DNA from: Streptomyces odontomachi
GTDB taxonomy: Bacteria > Actinomycetota > Actinomycetes > Streptomycetales > Streptomycetaceae
Assembly: GCF_024435355.1 (NCBI RefSeq)
Contig: NZ_JAMJWG010000031.1
Span: 21,614-85,613, forward strand
Direction: 5' to 3'
DNA: 64,000 nt
Position numbers and translations under genes: made by a program. Below are positions 26,435 to 34,930 of the stretch, in pieces; the first letter of the stretch is position 1, and each line of letters begins with the position of its first letter. The notes beneath the pieces were generated by a model that made no database searches, was not told the DNA's origin, and was given only the letters and a program-made list of their open reading frames with translations.

Positions 26435-26544
26435 CCCGCGCATGCACGGGCCGCGGCACGACGATGGCTACAACAGGTCCCCCGCCTGCCAGTTCAGGTC
26501 AGGAACCTTGAACGCTCCGTGCCCCGCTGGTAAATGCACACACC

Positions 26545-27540
26545 ATGTCTCTACATTCTCCACAAGCCACCCCACCGGTCCGCCGCACCAGGCGCCTGCC
26601 ACCCGCGGTGAGTGCCGCGGCCGTGGTCGCCACGGTCACCGCGGTCGCCACGATCAGCACGTCGTCCATCGCCCTCGCCGACGGGACGGCCGGGCCGTCG
26701 GCGACGGGGACGGCGACGGGGACGAGAGCCACGCAGACGTTATGCGGCTCGACCCTCGGTGTCGGCAACGGCGGGAACTGGCAGGACGGCCTGGAAAACG
26801 AAGATGCGCGCTACGAGGGCCTGGAGGCCATCCGCATCTACTACGGCGGGCTGCCCCAGGCCTGGCCCGGAAAGGTGGACGTCGGGGGTCGCCCGCTCAC
26901 CGTCTCCTTCAAAGCAGCGCCCACCGACATCATCGACAACACGAACGGCACGCTGGACACCCTGCGCAACTGGTTCGCCACCGCACCGGTCGACCAGGAC
27001 ATCTACTGGTCGTACTACCACGAGCCGGAAGACAACATAAAGAACGGCGAATTCACCGCCCAGCAGTACCGGGACGCCTGGAAGGTGCTGGCGCAGGCGG
27101 CCGCCGAGACGAATCACCCGCGCCTGCGGGCCACGCTGATCCTCATGGAGTGGAGCTTGCAGCCGGCCTCCGGCCGCAACTGGCGGGACTACTACCCCGG
27201 CGCCGACACGATCGACGTGCTGGGGTGGGACGCGTACAGCAGCACCAAACCCGCGCCGACCACGTACCGCGCCCCTGAGGACATGTTCGGCCAGATCGCG
27301 CAGATCAGCGACCAGGAAGGCCTGCCCTTCGCCATCCCCGAGACCGGCACCGGCCTGGTCACGGGCGACTCCGGCACCGGCCGGGCGCAGTGGCTGCGGG
27401 ACGTCTCGTCCTACCTGACCGAGCACGGCGCCCTGTTCGCCGAGTACTTCGACGAGGACTGGCGGACCCACGACGGCCCCGACTACCGGCTCACCGACAG
27501 ACCAAGCCGCCAGGCGTGGACGGACTTCTGCAACCCGTAA
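26545..27540 (+). CDS. Secreted GH26-like glycoside hydrolase
   Basis: A 331-residue exported protein. After an Arg-rich N-terminus a hydrophobic segment (VSAAAVVATVTAVATISTSS) serves as signal peptide, followed by a Thr/Gly-rich linker. The catalytic part resembles GH26 (beta-mannanase-type TIM barrel): acid/base candidate Glu160 in YYHEPED and nucleophile candidate Glu266 in IPETGTG, with DVLGWDAY between them. The actual polysaccharide is unknown. The ribosome site is weak, so the start is less certain. The beta-helix protein gene follows 100 bases downstream, suggesting a joint role in polysaccharide attack. Confidence 0.8.
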   Translation: MSLHSPQATPPVRRTRRLPPAVSAAAVVATVTAVATISTSSIALADGTAGPSATGTATGTRATQTLCGSTLGVGNGGNWQDGLENEDARYEGLEAIRIYYGGLPQAWPGKVDVGGRPLTVSFKAAPTDIIDNTNGTLDTLRNWFATAPVDQDIYWSYYHEPEDNIKNGEFTAQQYRDAWKVLAQAAAETNHPRLRATLILMEWSLQPASGRNWRDYYPGADTIDVLGWDAYSSTKPAPTTYRAPEDMFGQIAQISDQEGLPFAIPETGTGLVTGDSGTGRAQWLRDVSSYLTEHGALFAEYFDEDWRTHDGPDYRLTDRPSRQAWTDFCNP

Positions 27541-27543
27541 CCA

Positions 27544-27583
27544 CTGACTCACCACTCACCACTCACCACTCACCACTCACCAG
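27544..27583 (+). repeat. CACTCAC heptamer tandem repeat
   Basis: About five copies of a 7-base unit (CACTCAC/ACCACTC register), followed by an imperfect GCAGCCG repeat to about 27615, fill the gap between the two secreted-hydrolase genes. A likely slippage tract. Confidence 0.75.
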
Positions 27584-27641
27584 CAGCCGGTAGCCGGCAG
27601 CCGGCAGCCAGCCCGCAGCGACGAACCTCATGGGAGGACCC

Positions 27642-28937
27642 TTGTCACCACTGACCCGACGTCACCTGCTGCGCGCGAGCGCGCTGACGGGGACGGCAAC
27701 CCTCGCGCTGGGCACCGCCGGAGGCGCCGCCTCTGCCACCACCGCGTTAGCGATCAACCCGAGGCCGGCCAACGAGGCGGCGAACGTGAAGGCACTGCGC
27801 GACGCACTCGACGCCGCCGCCCGCGGTGCGGACGCCGGATGGGGAACGTCGGAGGGAGGGCGGATTCTCGTCAAGGCGGCCTCCGGTCCTTACACCCTCA
27901 AGGACACCCTGGTGATCGGCGGCAACACCCACCTCGACGCGGGCACCTCACGGTTCGAGGCCGCCTTTCCCACCGTGGCGGCGACCTACGTCACGAAGTC
28001 CGACGTCTACAGCGCGGCGGACGGCTACCCCGCCACCGTCGCAGGACGGGCCGTGGACAAGTCCGTGACACTGCATGCCACGCTGCTCTGCAACTACGTA
28101 CCGTCGGACACCCCCGGCTACACCGCGCCGGGCAACATCCGGGTGACCGGAGGCTCCTGGGATGCCTCCTACACCTACCTGCACCAGTCGGGCCTGACGG
28201 ACGACGACATCCGGTGGGCCATTCCGGCACCGCCGATGAACGTCTTCACCTTCGAGCACACCGCGAACGTGCTGGTCGACAACGTCACCATCTGGAACGT
28301 GAAGTCCTGGCACGCGATCGAACTGAACGCGGTCAAGTCCGCCACCGTCACCGGCTGCGCACTCCAGGGATGGATACCCGACCTCACTCAGGGGCAGTGG
28401 CACGGCGAGGCCGTCCAGCTCGACGTCGCGAGCGGCAACACCGCCTGGGGCGGCCGAGCCGACAACACGCCGTGCACCGACATCCGCATCCTGCGCAACG
28501 AGTGCGCGCCCTCGGGTTCGAGGGCCGGGTGGGGCCAGCTGTGCGGCTCGCACACCACGGTGAGCGGTCACACCCACACCGACGTGCTGATCGAGGGCAA
28601 CAAGGTCACCGACGCGGTGTACGACGCGATCGGCGCCTTCAACACCCAGCGGGTGGTCATCCGCGCCAACGACGTCCAGAACTGCGTCGGCGGCATCCTC
28701 GTCAAGGCCTCCCTCAACGATCTCACCACGATCGACGTCGCCAGCAATGTCGTGGCCCTGACATCCGGATCACAGCGCCACGTCGTCGGCGTGGTCGCCC
28801 AGGCGGCCGGCGGGGACGAACCGGCGCACCCGATCAGTGACGTGCACGTCGTCGACAACCGCGGTGCCGCCGGCGCCTTCCGTTACGAGAACGCGGTCTC
28901 CTTCCGCTACGGGGACGACCACCAGACGGGGATCTAG
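27642..28937 (+). CDS. Tat-exported right-handed beta-helix protein
   Basis: About 431 residues. The twin-arginine signal TRRHLLRASALTG followed by a hydrophobic core and ASA marks Tat export. The mature part has regular short beta-strand rungs (VLVDNVTIWNV, TDVLIEGNKV, RVVIRANDV, DVHVVDNRG) typical of pectate-lyase or glycosidase beta-helices. TTG 27642 is preferred because GGGAGGA lies just upstream; ATG 27630 would include that site in the coding region. Enzymatic class is not assignable. Confidence 0.78.
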   Translation: MSPLTRRHLLRASALTGTATLALGTAGGAASATTALAINPRPANEAANVKALRDALDAAARGADAGWGTSEGGRILVKAASGPYTLKDTLVIGGNTHLDAGTSRFEAAFPTVAATYVTKSDVYSAADGYPATVAGRAVDKSVTLHATLLCNYVPSDTPGYTAPGNIRVTGGSWDASYTYLHQSGLTDDDIRWAIPAPPMNVFTFEHTANVLVDNVTIWNVKSWHAIELNAVKSATVTGCALQGWIPDLTQGQWHGEAVQLDVASGNTAWGGRADNTPCTDIRILRNECAPSGSRAGWGQLCGSHTTVSGHTHTDVLIEGNKVTDAVYDAIGAFNTQRVVIRANDVQNCVGGILVKASLNDLTTIDVASNVVALTSGSQRHVVGVVAQAAGGDEPAHPISDVHVVDNRGAAGAFRYENAVSFRYGDDHQTGI

Positions 28938-29251
28938 CGTCCCGCGCCATCGGGCCCGGCGGCCGGCGGCCGGCGGCCGACACCCGCGTGACCGCATCCT
29001 TCCTGACCTGCACCGTTTCCCCCGCTATCACCCATTTGGACGCGTCCGGGTGGTGGCCCGGGCGGCGGGTGCACACGTTGGTGTCACGGGACGGGGGGAC
29101 GCGGGTGACCACCTGGCGGGCGCGGCCCGAGTCGGCCGGCACGGCCCGATGCCATCGGTGTCTCCTCCTGCCCCTCATGACGTCATGAGGGGCGTGCAGG
29201 TCATGAACCGCATGCCCCCTCATGGCGGAGGAGACGACACAAGGAGTCCTC
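28938..29251. other. Intergenic region upstream of the DUF7144-like gene
   Basis: About 310 bases with no convincing gene. Apart from the 22-bp palindrome at 29171-29192 and the ribosome site AAGGAG at 29241-29246, nothing is recognised. Confidence 0.5.
29171..29192. promoter_or_regulatory. Perfect 22-bp palindrome
   Basis: CCCCTCATGAC is followed directly by its reverse complement, with no spacer. It ends 59 bases before the ATG of the small membrane protein gene. The half CCCCTCATG recurs at 29215-29223. It fits a dimeric regulator operator better than a terminator because it lacks a loop. Confidence 0.6.
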
Positions 29252-29686
29252 ATGGCGCAGACAGCGGCACCCCGTACGCCGCACGTCCGGCCGCCCGGCA
29301 CCGCCTCCTGGGCGCGCGGCGGCACGATCTTCGCAGGCATCCTGCTCCTGGTGGACGGGATGCTCGGCGTCGTCAAGGGCATCGCAGGGATCATCAGCAA
29401 CAACGCGTACACCCGCCCCGGCAACTACGTGTACAGCTACAACGTCAACTCCTGGGGCTGGCTGCACCTCGGCCTGGGCGTGGTCCTCGCCCTCGCGGGC
29501 CTCGCACTGCTCACCACCGGGGCACGCTGGGCGCGCATGGTCGCCATCGCCATCGCCGCGCTCAGCCTGATCGCCAACTTCATCTGGCTGCCCTTCCAGC
29601 CGATCTGGGCGATCGTCTCGATCGCGATCGACACGTTCGTGATCTGGGCGGTGTGCACCGACCGCAGGCGGGAGACCATGGGTTGA
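29252..29686 (+). CDS. Four-helix membrane protein (DUF7144-like)
   Basis: A 144-residue protein with four hydrophobic segments (IFAGILLLVDGMLGVVKGIAG, WLHLGLGVVLALAGLALL, MVAIAIAALSLIANFIWL and IVSIAIDTFVIWAV), a common small integral membrane family of actinobacteria. ATG 29252 has AAGGAG 5 bases upstream; the frame opens at 29222 but that start lacks a site. Function unknown. Confidence 0.82.
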   Translation: MAQTAAPRTPHVRPPGTASWARGGTIFAGILLLVDGMLGVVKGIAGIISNNAYTRPGNYVYSYNVNSWGWLHLGLGVVLALAGLALLTTGARWARMVAIAIAALSLIANFIWLPFQPIWAIVSIAIDTFVIWAVCTDRRRETMG

Positions 29687-29744
29687 CCACGGCGACGCAG
29701 CGGTCCGGCCGCCCGTGCGGCCATCGGCGACATGAGGGACGGCT

Positions 29745-30368
29745 GTGACGGCACGGCCCACGGGCGGTGCCGGTGAACCGGGTCCGGGCGGGGGCTCGGG
29801 CCAGGGTCCGGGGCCGCGGACGGGCTCCGGACCGGGACCGCAGGGCCGTGCCCGACCGCCCGGTTCCGCCACTGGCTCCGCCCGGTCGTACGCCCTCACC
29901 CTGCTGTTCCTGGCCGGTGTGGTGACGGCGTACTGCCTGCTCCCCCTCGACCGCTTCGGACCGCACCACCCGGCCGCGGGCTGGACCGTCTTCGTGACGC
30001 TCCTCGGCGTGGTCGCGGTGCTGCTGCTGTGGCAGATCCGTGATGTCCTCACCGATCGGAGAGCGCTCCGGCCCGGCCTGGTCATCCCGCTGCTGGTCTG
30101 CCTGAGCGTGTTCCTGTTCGCCGCCGCGTACTACTCGCTCTCCAAGCAGCCCGGCGAGGTCCGCAACCTGCACACCCGGCTCGACGCGGTCTACTTCACG
30201 CTGGTGTCCCTGGCCACCATCGGCTACGGCGACATCGCTCCGATCGGGCAGTCGGCCCGCATCGTCGCGATCGTGCAGATCCTCTACAGCTTCGTCTTCC
30301 TGACCGCGGCGACGACGGCGCTGGGGCGGTACCTACAGCGCTGGATGCGAGAGCGGGGCGAGGGCTGA
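29745..30368 (+). CDS. Two-TM potassium channel
   Basis: A 207-residue ion channel. After a Gly/Pro-rich N-terminus of 45 residues there are three or four hydrophobic helices; the last pair flanks the pore with selectivity filter TIGYGD. No RCK/TrkA-N regulatory domain is attached. GTG 29745 is 58 bases after the preceding small membrane protein, so co-transcription is possible. Confidence 0.88.
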   Translation: MTARPTGGAGEPGPGGGSGQGPGPRTGSGPGPQGRARPPGSATGSARSYALTLLFLAGVVTAYCLLPLDRFGPHHPAAGWTVFVTLLGVVAVLLLWQIRDVLTDRRALRPGLVIPLLVCLSVFLFAAAYYSLSKQPGEVRNLHTRLDAVYFTLVSLATIGYGDIAPIGQSARIVAIVQILYSFVFLTAATTALGRYLQRWMRERGEG

Positions 30369-30406
30369 CGACACCCGCGCAGGACGACGGCAGCACGCAG
30401 CGTCGT

Positions 30407-30529
30407 CCACGTGAACGATTGCCCACGTGCCCGATCACCCACATGGACGATTGCCCACGTGCCCGATCGCCCACGTGAACGATTGCCCACGTGAACGATT
30501 GCCTACGTGCCCGATCGCCCACGTGCCCC
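30407..30529. repeat. 16-bp tandem repeat carrying CACGTG
   Basis: Seven full units and one partial in exact 16-base register from 30407. Two sequence types alternate: CCACGTGAACGATTGC and CCACGTGCCCGATCGC. Unit 3 has CACATG, and unit 7 has CTACGTG, which on the minus strand supplies the TAG stop of the HAD hydrolase gene. There are no spacers, so it is not a CRISPR array. Looks like a minisatellite or iteron-like cluster. Confidence 0.9.
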
Positions 30530-31156
30530 GTCCGGCCGGGGCCCGGGGGACCGCCCGTCCAGATGGGCGGCGATGCGTGCGATCGTCCGGACGTTGTCCT
30601 CGAAGAGGTGTCCCTGCATGCCCATCGCCCGGGCGGCCGTGACGTTGCGTGCGACGTCGTCGACGAAGAGACACTCCTCGGGACGCACCTCCAGGCTGGC
30701 GCAGACGGCCTCGAACGCCCGCGGGTCGGGCTTCTCGACACCGATCTCGTGCGAGTACACGATGCGGTCGACCAGGGCGTCGAAGCGGTAGAGCGCTGCC
30801 TCCCGCTCTCGGGCGCCGACGAAGCTGTTGCTCAGGATGCCCAGCTTGCAGCTTCCGCGCAGCCGCCGCAGCGAGCCGATGAGCTCCTCGTTCGGCGTCC
30901 CGAGGTACTCCGTCCACAGATCGGCCATGAAGGCGTCGACCTGGGGCGGGTCGAGACGCAGGCGCGCCGCTACTTGCTCGTGCACCTCTTGCTCGCCGAT
31001 GGTCCCGACGCTCCCGGCCCGCCACACGTCGCTCATCCGCGCATGGACCGCACCCGGCGGCAGCTCCAGCCGCTCCTCCCACCTCTCCACCCATCCGGTC
31101 TCCGGCGTGATCTCCAGTACGCCGCCGATGTCGAGAACGACGCAGGCCTCCGTCAC
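30503..31156 (-). CDS. HAD-superfamily hydrolase (subfamily IA)
   Basis: A 217-residue HAD phosphatase-like protein. Motif I VVLDIGGVL (Asp nucleophile, D+2 is Gly as in many IA members), motif II LGILSNSF, motif III Lys in EIGVEKPDP, motif IV LFVDDVARNV. The last 17 residues are encoded by the end of the 16-bp tandem repeat, whose variant unit creates the stop codon. GTG 31156 start. The family acts on phosphorylated metabolites; substrate unknown. Confidence 0.87.
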   Translation of the reverse strand: MTEACVVLDIGGVLEITPETGWVERWEERLELPPGAVHARMSDVWRAGSVGTIGEQEVHEQVAARLRLDPPQVDAFMADLWTEYLGTPNEELIGSLRRLRGSCKLGILSNSFVGAREREAALYRFDALVDRIVYSHEIGVEKPDPRAFEAVCASLEVRPEECLFVDDVARNVTAARAMGMQGHLFEDNVRTIARIAAHLDGRSPGPRPDGARGRSGT

Positions 31157-31471
31157 GCGAACTCCCCCTCTGCCCTCTTCGTCTCTGCCGGTGCTCGTCT
31201 CTGCCGCTGCTCGTCTCTGCCCGCTTCGTCCCGGGCTCGAGTGAGCCGTGTGGACACGGTCGTCCTTCCCCGAAGGGCAAGGTCAAGCGGTCTGCGCAGA
31301 CCGTGCCGGCGCCTGCCCGGGCCGCCGTGTGAACGGCGGGTTTGACCAGCGGGCCCGGTGTCACCCGACCCGTGACGTATGCATTCCGGCGGCGTCGACC
31401 GCACGCACGCGGCAGGCCAACCGCCGGTCACCGGGTGCTATCACCAGAAGCCATCACCGGGAGCTTCGGAC

Positions 31472-31966
31472 ATGGTGCGCAAGAAGATGGAAGGGGACGA
31501 GGCCCAGCGGCGCGCAGCCGCGCGTAAAGCCGAACGCGCAGGTGAGCGGCCCAGTTTCCAGGGGACGACGACCGGCGCTTCCAAGCAGCGCACGCATCTG
31601 GGCACATCGACCGAACACGAGGTGAAGATAGCCACGGAACACCGTGGCAAGCAGCAGTGGCCGTATGACGTCTCGGGTGGCTCGGGGCCCCCGACCGGCC
31701 CCGAAGCCAGCCCGTTCCAGGGCCGCGGGCACCCCGAGTACTCCGCTGCACACGCACGGGTCTTCGAGACGTTGACCACCGCAGAGACGGAGAACGGTGG
31801 TGAGGGCGTGTACCTGGAGGAGATCGCGCGCCGCAGCGGAGTGCCCCGGGAGCAGACCCGTGGACTGCTGCACGACCTGATCGTGGCGCACGGCTTGGCG
31901 GCCGAGTTGCAGCACCCGGACGATCCCGACCTGGGACCGCGGTACGAGGTCAAGCGACGGCTCTGA
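31472..31966 (+). CDS. Conserved actinobacterial protein, winged-helix-like C-terminus
   Basis: A 164-residue protein I do not recognise by name. The N-terminal half is basic and polar (MVRKKMEGDEAQRRAAARKAE), with TGASKQRTHLGTSTEHEVK. The C-terminal 75 residues read like a small winged helix (VFETLTTAET, YLEEIARRSGVPREQTRGLLHDLIVAHGLAAEL). ATG 31472 with GGGAG upstream. Its 3' end overlaps the convergent PAP2 gene by 17 bases. Confidence 0.75.
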   Translation: MVRKKMEGDEAQRRAAARKAERAGERPSFQGTTTGASKQRTHLGTSTEHEVKIATEHRGKQQWPYDVSGGSGPPTGPEASPFQGRGHPEYSAAHARVFETLTTAETENGGEGVYLEEIARRSGVPREQTRGLLHDLIVAHGLAAELQHPDDPDLGPRYEVKRRL

Positions 31967-32831
31967 CCCGACGGCGGAGCGGTGCCGGGAGCCAGCGGCC
32001 CGCTGCCCACAGGACCAGCCCCAGCCAGCCTGCCGCGAACAGCCAGCCGCCGATGACGTCGCTGCACCAGTGCACCGCGAGATAGATCCGTGTGAGCCCG
32101 ACCAGTACGCCCCAGCAGCCGATGACGGCCATGAGAAGGCCCCGGCCGTGCGGTGCCGCCAGCAGGACGGCGAGGACGAGGAGGCCGGCGGTGATCGCGG
32201 CTGTGGTGGTGTGCCCGGAGGGGAACGCCCAGCCGGTGCCGTGCGTCTGCCAGTCCAGCCGCGGCGGGCGGGGCCGCTCGACCAGCGCCATCGTCGCGTA
32301 GCGCACGGCCTGCGCCGCGCCCAGGCAGCCGGTGCCCAGGACGGCGGCGAGCAACCGCTGCCGCGCGGAACGTCCCACGGCGACACCCGCGACCACGAGG
32401 AGTGCGTACGGGGTGACGCCGGTACCGGTGGCCGTGAGCCCCCGGGCCAGCGCCGTCGCCACGGCGGGGCGGTGGGCCACGGACCAGTTCAGAAGGGTGT
32501 CGTCCACGGGGAGCGGGCCGCCACGTACGGCCATGAACCAGGCCAGCGCGACGAACACGGTGAACGCGGTCAGCGCGACCGTGGCGGCAGCAGCCGCCGC
32601 GTGACCGCCTCCGTCGCCGACACCGGCCTCCGCACCGCCTCCGTCGCCGACACCGGCGTCCGTACTGCCTCCGTCGCCGACACCGGCGTCCGCACCGTCT
32701 CCACCGTCCGCACCGGCACCACGTCGGACCGGCGTGCCCACGCCGCTCGCGTCAGGGCCCGCACCTCTTAAGCCGGCGCCCGCACCGTTCAGGTCAGCGT
32801 CCACCTCACCCGCCTCTCGTCGCTCCCGCAC
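31950..32831 (-). CDS. PAP2-family membrane phosphatase (first)
   Basis: A 293-residue integral membrane phosphatase (PAP2/BcrC-like). The three active-site motifs are visible: ALVERPRPP, PSGHTTT, and TRIYLAVHWCSD. Six hydrophobic helices follow a low-complexity N-terminus built of GVGDGGGAEA-type repeats. Family members dephosphorylate undecaprenyl diphosphate or other lipid pyrophosphates at the outer membrane face. Stop codon overlaps the convergent neighbour. Confidence 0.85.
   Translation of the reverse strand: MRERREAGEVDADLNGAGAGLRGAGPDASGVGTPVRRGAGADGGDGADAGVGDGGSTDAGVGDGGGAEAGVGDGGGHAAAAAATVALTAFTVFVALAWFMAVRGGPLPVDDTLLNWSVAHRPAVATALARGLTATGTGVTPYALLVVAGVAVGRSARQRLLAAVLGTGCLGAAQAVRYATMALVERPRPPRLDWQTHGTGWAFPSGHTTTAAITAGLLVLAVLLAAPHGRGLLMAVIGCWGVLVGLTRIYLAVHWCSDVIGGWLFAAGWLGLVLWAAGRWLPAPLRRRVRAVA
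32607..32696 (-). repeat. Three 30-bp coding repeats in the PAP2 gene
   Basis: Three head-to-tail 30-base units beginning GCCTCCGTCGCCGACACCGG encode ten-residue (DAGVGDGGST-like) repeats in the cytoplasmic N-terminus. The unit length preserves the frame. Confidence 0.85.
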
Positions 32832-32843
32832 CCCTACGCACCG

Positions 32844-32902
32844 CTCGTCCCTGCTCGTCCCTTAGTCGTCACTTGCTCGTCCCTGCTCGTCCCTGCTCGT
32901 CG
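32844..32902. repeat. CTCGTCCCTG tandem repeat between PAP2 genes
   Basis: An imperfect 10-base unit repeated about five times in the short gap between the two PAP2 genes. No function suggested. Confidence 0.7.
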
Positions 32903-32930
32903 ATCCCTGCCACCTCATCGATCCCGCCAC

Positions 32931-33539
32931 TCACGACGCCGACAGCAGCGGTCGCAGCCAGGCGGCGGCCGTGATCCGTCGGACCAGGGCCTCCGGGCGG
33001 CGTCGTAGCGCCGTTATCGCGGCCGCCGCGATCAGGGCACCGACGAGCAGGCCGGCGACGACGTCGTGCGGGTAGTGGGCGCCCACCCAGACACGGGAGG
33101 CGGCCATGGTGGCGGCGGCGAGCGCGGCGACGGCGGCGATACGACGGGAGACCCACAGCAGGGCGACGGCCGCCGCGGCGGAAATGGCCGCATGGTTGCT
33201 CGGGAAGGACCAGTCGCCCGGCGCAGCGCACGCCTCCAGCGTCATCACCCGCAGGCTCCGGCAGGGCCGGTCCTCGCGCACCGCCAGCTTCAGCACCTCG
33301 TCGCACCCGTAGGCCGCGAGGACGACCAGCGGGGCGGCCAACGCCAGCATCGCCGCCGTGGCGCCCACCCGGCGCGCCCGCCACCAGGCCCCCGCCATGA
33401 GCAGGGCGAACACCACCAGACCGGAGCTGGACCAGACCGAAACGGCACCGTCCAGCCAGCCGGGGGCGCGGCGGGCGAGATCCACCACGGTGAGGTAGGC
33501 CGAGCCGTCGAGCGGCGAACCGTCGAGGGTGACCCTCAT
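32931..33539 (-). CDS. PAP2-family membrane phosphatase (second)
   Basis: A 202-residue PAP2 phosphatase. Motifs: LKLAVREDRPCRSL, PSNHAAISAA, SRVWVGAHYPHDVVAG. The start ATG (33539) overlaps the stop of the DedA-family gene by four bases (ATGA), so the two are translationally coupled. About five membrane helices. Likely lipid-pyrophosphate phosphatase. Confidence 0.87.
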   Translation of the reverse strand: MRVTLDGSPLDGSAYLTVVDLARRAPGWLDGAVSVWSSSGLVVFALLMAGAWWRARRVGATAAMLALAAPLVVLAAYGCDEVLKLAVREDRPCRSLRVMTLEACAAPGDWSFPSNHAAISAAAAVALLWVSRRIAAVAALAAATMAASRVWVGAHYPHDVVAGLLVGALIAAAAITALRRRPEALVRRITAAAWLRPLLSAS

Positions 33540-34300
33540 GGGCGCGCGCCATCCGTGTCCTGGTCCGGGCGGCGCGCGCCGTTCGCCTCCGCGCCGTTCA
33601 CCTCCGCGCCGCCACCGGAGCCGCCCGCGGCCCGCGCCTTGGCGCTCCGCCGGGAGCGGTACGCCTCCGCGCAGACCGGCAGCAGCGACAGCACGACGAT
33701 CACGCCGACGATCGGCAGCAGATAGCGGTCGACGTCGGGGATGGAGGAGCCGAGCAGATAGCCCGCGACGATCACGCCCACGCTCCACAGGAGCCCGCCG
33801 ACCACCTGCCACACCGTGAACGTCCGCACCGGCACGCCCAGCGCACCGGCCATCGGGTTGAGGACCGTACGCACCACCGGCACGAACCTGGCCAGCACGA
33901 TCGCCTTGGCCATCCCGTACCGCTCCAGCAGCTCCTCCGCCCGCTGCGCGCCCTCGCGCAGCTTGGCCGAACGGGTCCGGGCCAGCAGCGCGCCACCCGC
34001 CTTGCGACCCAGGAGATAGCCGCACTGCGAGCCGGTCAGCGCACCGATCACGGCGCAGACCAGCAGCGGCGTGAGCGACAGCTGCACACCGCGGTCCGCC
34101 GAGCCGGTGCACAGCAGGCCCGCCGTGAACAGCAGTGAGTCACCGGGCAGGAAGAAGCCGATCAGCAGCCCCGTCTCGGCGAACAGCACCACGCCGACGC
34201 CCAGCACCCCGAAGGCGGACAACAGCGACTTCGCGTCCAGCACATTGACGGCGAGCGCCTCGCCGGCGAACTGCGACGCCAGGTGCGTGGCTGTGGTCAT
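33536..34300 (-). CDS. DedA-family membrane protein
   Basis: A 254-residue DedA/SNARE-associated family protein. Signatures: FAETGLLIGFFLPGDSLLFTAG, GYLLGRKAG, RFVPVVRTVLNPMAGA. Some members are undecaprenyl-phosphate flippases, which suits its coupling to a PAP2 phosphatase. The C-terminus is a polar Gly/Ala/Asn-rich tail. ATG 34300; the promoter region carries a GTCTACA/TGTAGTC dyad. Confidence 0.88.
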   Translation of the reverse strand: MTTATHLASQFAGEALAVNVLDAKSLLSAFGVLGVGVVLFAETGLLIGFFLPGDSLLFTAGLLCTGSADRGVQLSLTPLLVCAVIGALTGSQCGYLLGRKAGGALLARTRSAKLREGAQRAEELLERYGMAKAIVLARFVPVVRTVLNPMAGALGVPVRTFTVWQVVGGLLWSVGVIVAGYLLGSSIPDVDRYLLPIVGVIVVLSLLPVCAEAYRSRRSAKARAAGGSGGGAEVNGAEANGARRPDQDTDGARP

Positions 34301-34343
34301 CGTCGTGTGCCCCTTCGTCCTGCGCAGCTGACCGCGGTACGGC

Positions 34344-34380
34344 GACTACAATCATGTAGACGGTCTGCTGCACTGTAGAC
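34344..34380 (-). promoter_or_regulatory. Dyad operator candidate upstream of DedA gene
   Basis: GACTACA (34344-34350) and TGTAGAC (34355-34361) flank ATCA, a near-perfect inverted repeat, and a second TGTAGAC half follows at 34374-34380. TACA...TGTA dyads are typical of BlaI/CopY-class repressors; the regulator here is not identified. Confidence 0.5.
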
Positions 34381-34469
34381 GATACCGGGCGGGGATCGCC
34401 GCTACGCCGCTTCCTGGACGACGCGGAACCGACGCAGGGCAGAACCGACGGGACCGGCGGAACCGGCCG

Positions 34470-34925
34470 TCACTCCTCGCCCGAGAACCGCTCCCAGGCC
34501 GACTGCCGGGAGACGCCCAGCACCTGGCCGATCCGGACCCAGGTGACGCCCCGTCGGCGTAGCTCCTGCACCCAAGAGCGCAGGTTCTCCTCCACCTGCT
34601 CCGCCACGGCCGCCACCCGCGGGATGTGTTCGAGCAGCTGCTCATCGCTGAGCGCCTCCCACATCGGCAGGCGGGGCCCGGCCGCGTTCCCCCGGGCCTC
34701 CTCGGCTTCCCCCTGAGACTCCTCGGCCTGCCCCCGGGGCTCCTCGGCCTTCCTCCGGGACTCCTCGATGACGCTTCCGGCCAGCCCGACGCACACGTCG
34801 CAGATGTACACCCCAGGCCCCGCCACCAGCTTGGCCACCTCGGTGCGCGGCTTGCCGCAGAAGGAACAGCGGGGGCTGTCGGTCGTGACGCGTCGCGCTG
34901 TCGATGGGGCATCCGATGTGACCAT
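34470..34925 (-). CDS. ClpX-type zinc finger plus HTH protein
   Basis: A 151-residue protein. N-terminal C4 zinc finger of the ClpX type (CSFCGKP ... ICDVC) at about 20-48. A charged linker follows with EEPRGQAEESQGEAEEARG repeats, then a C-terminal helix-turn-helix (VTWVRIGQVLGVSRQSAWERF) resembling a sigma region 4 or phage repressor helix. ATG 34925. Function unknown: it could recognise DNA through the HTH and a partner through the zinc finger. Two TGTCAGG dyads lie directly upstream. Confidence 0.8.
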   Translation of the reverse strand: MVTSDAPSTARRVTTDSPRCSFCGKPRTEVAKLVAGPGVYICDVCVGLAGSVIEESRRKAEEPRGQAEESQGEAEEARGNAAGPRLPMWEALSDEQLLEHIPRVAAVAEQVEENLRSWVQELRRRGVTWVRIGQVLGVSRQSAWERFSGEE

Positions 34926-34930
34926 GCCAT

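Noticed and set aside
28988..29188. 66-residue plus-strand open frame before the palindrome
   Set aside because: No ribosome site, poor composition and overlap with the palindrome; treated as intergenic.
30407..30529. CRISPR array
   Set aside because: Repeats are contiguous 16-mers without unique spacers, and no cas genes are present in the window.
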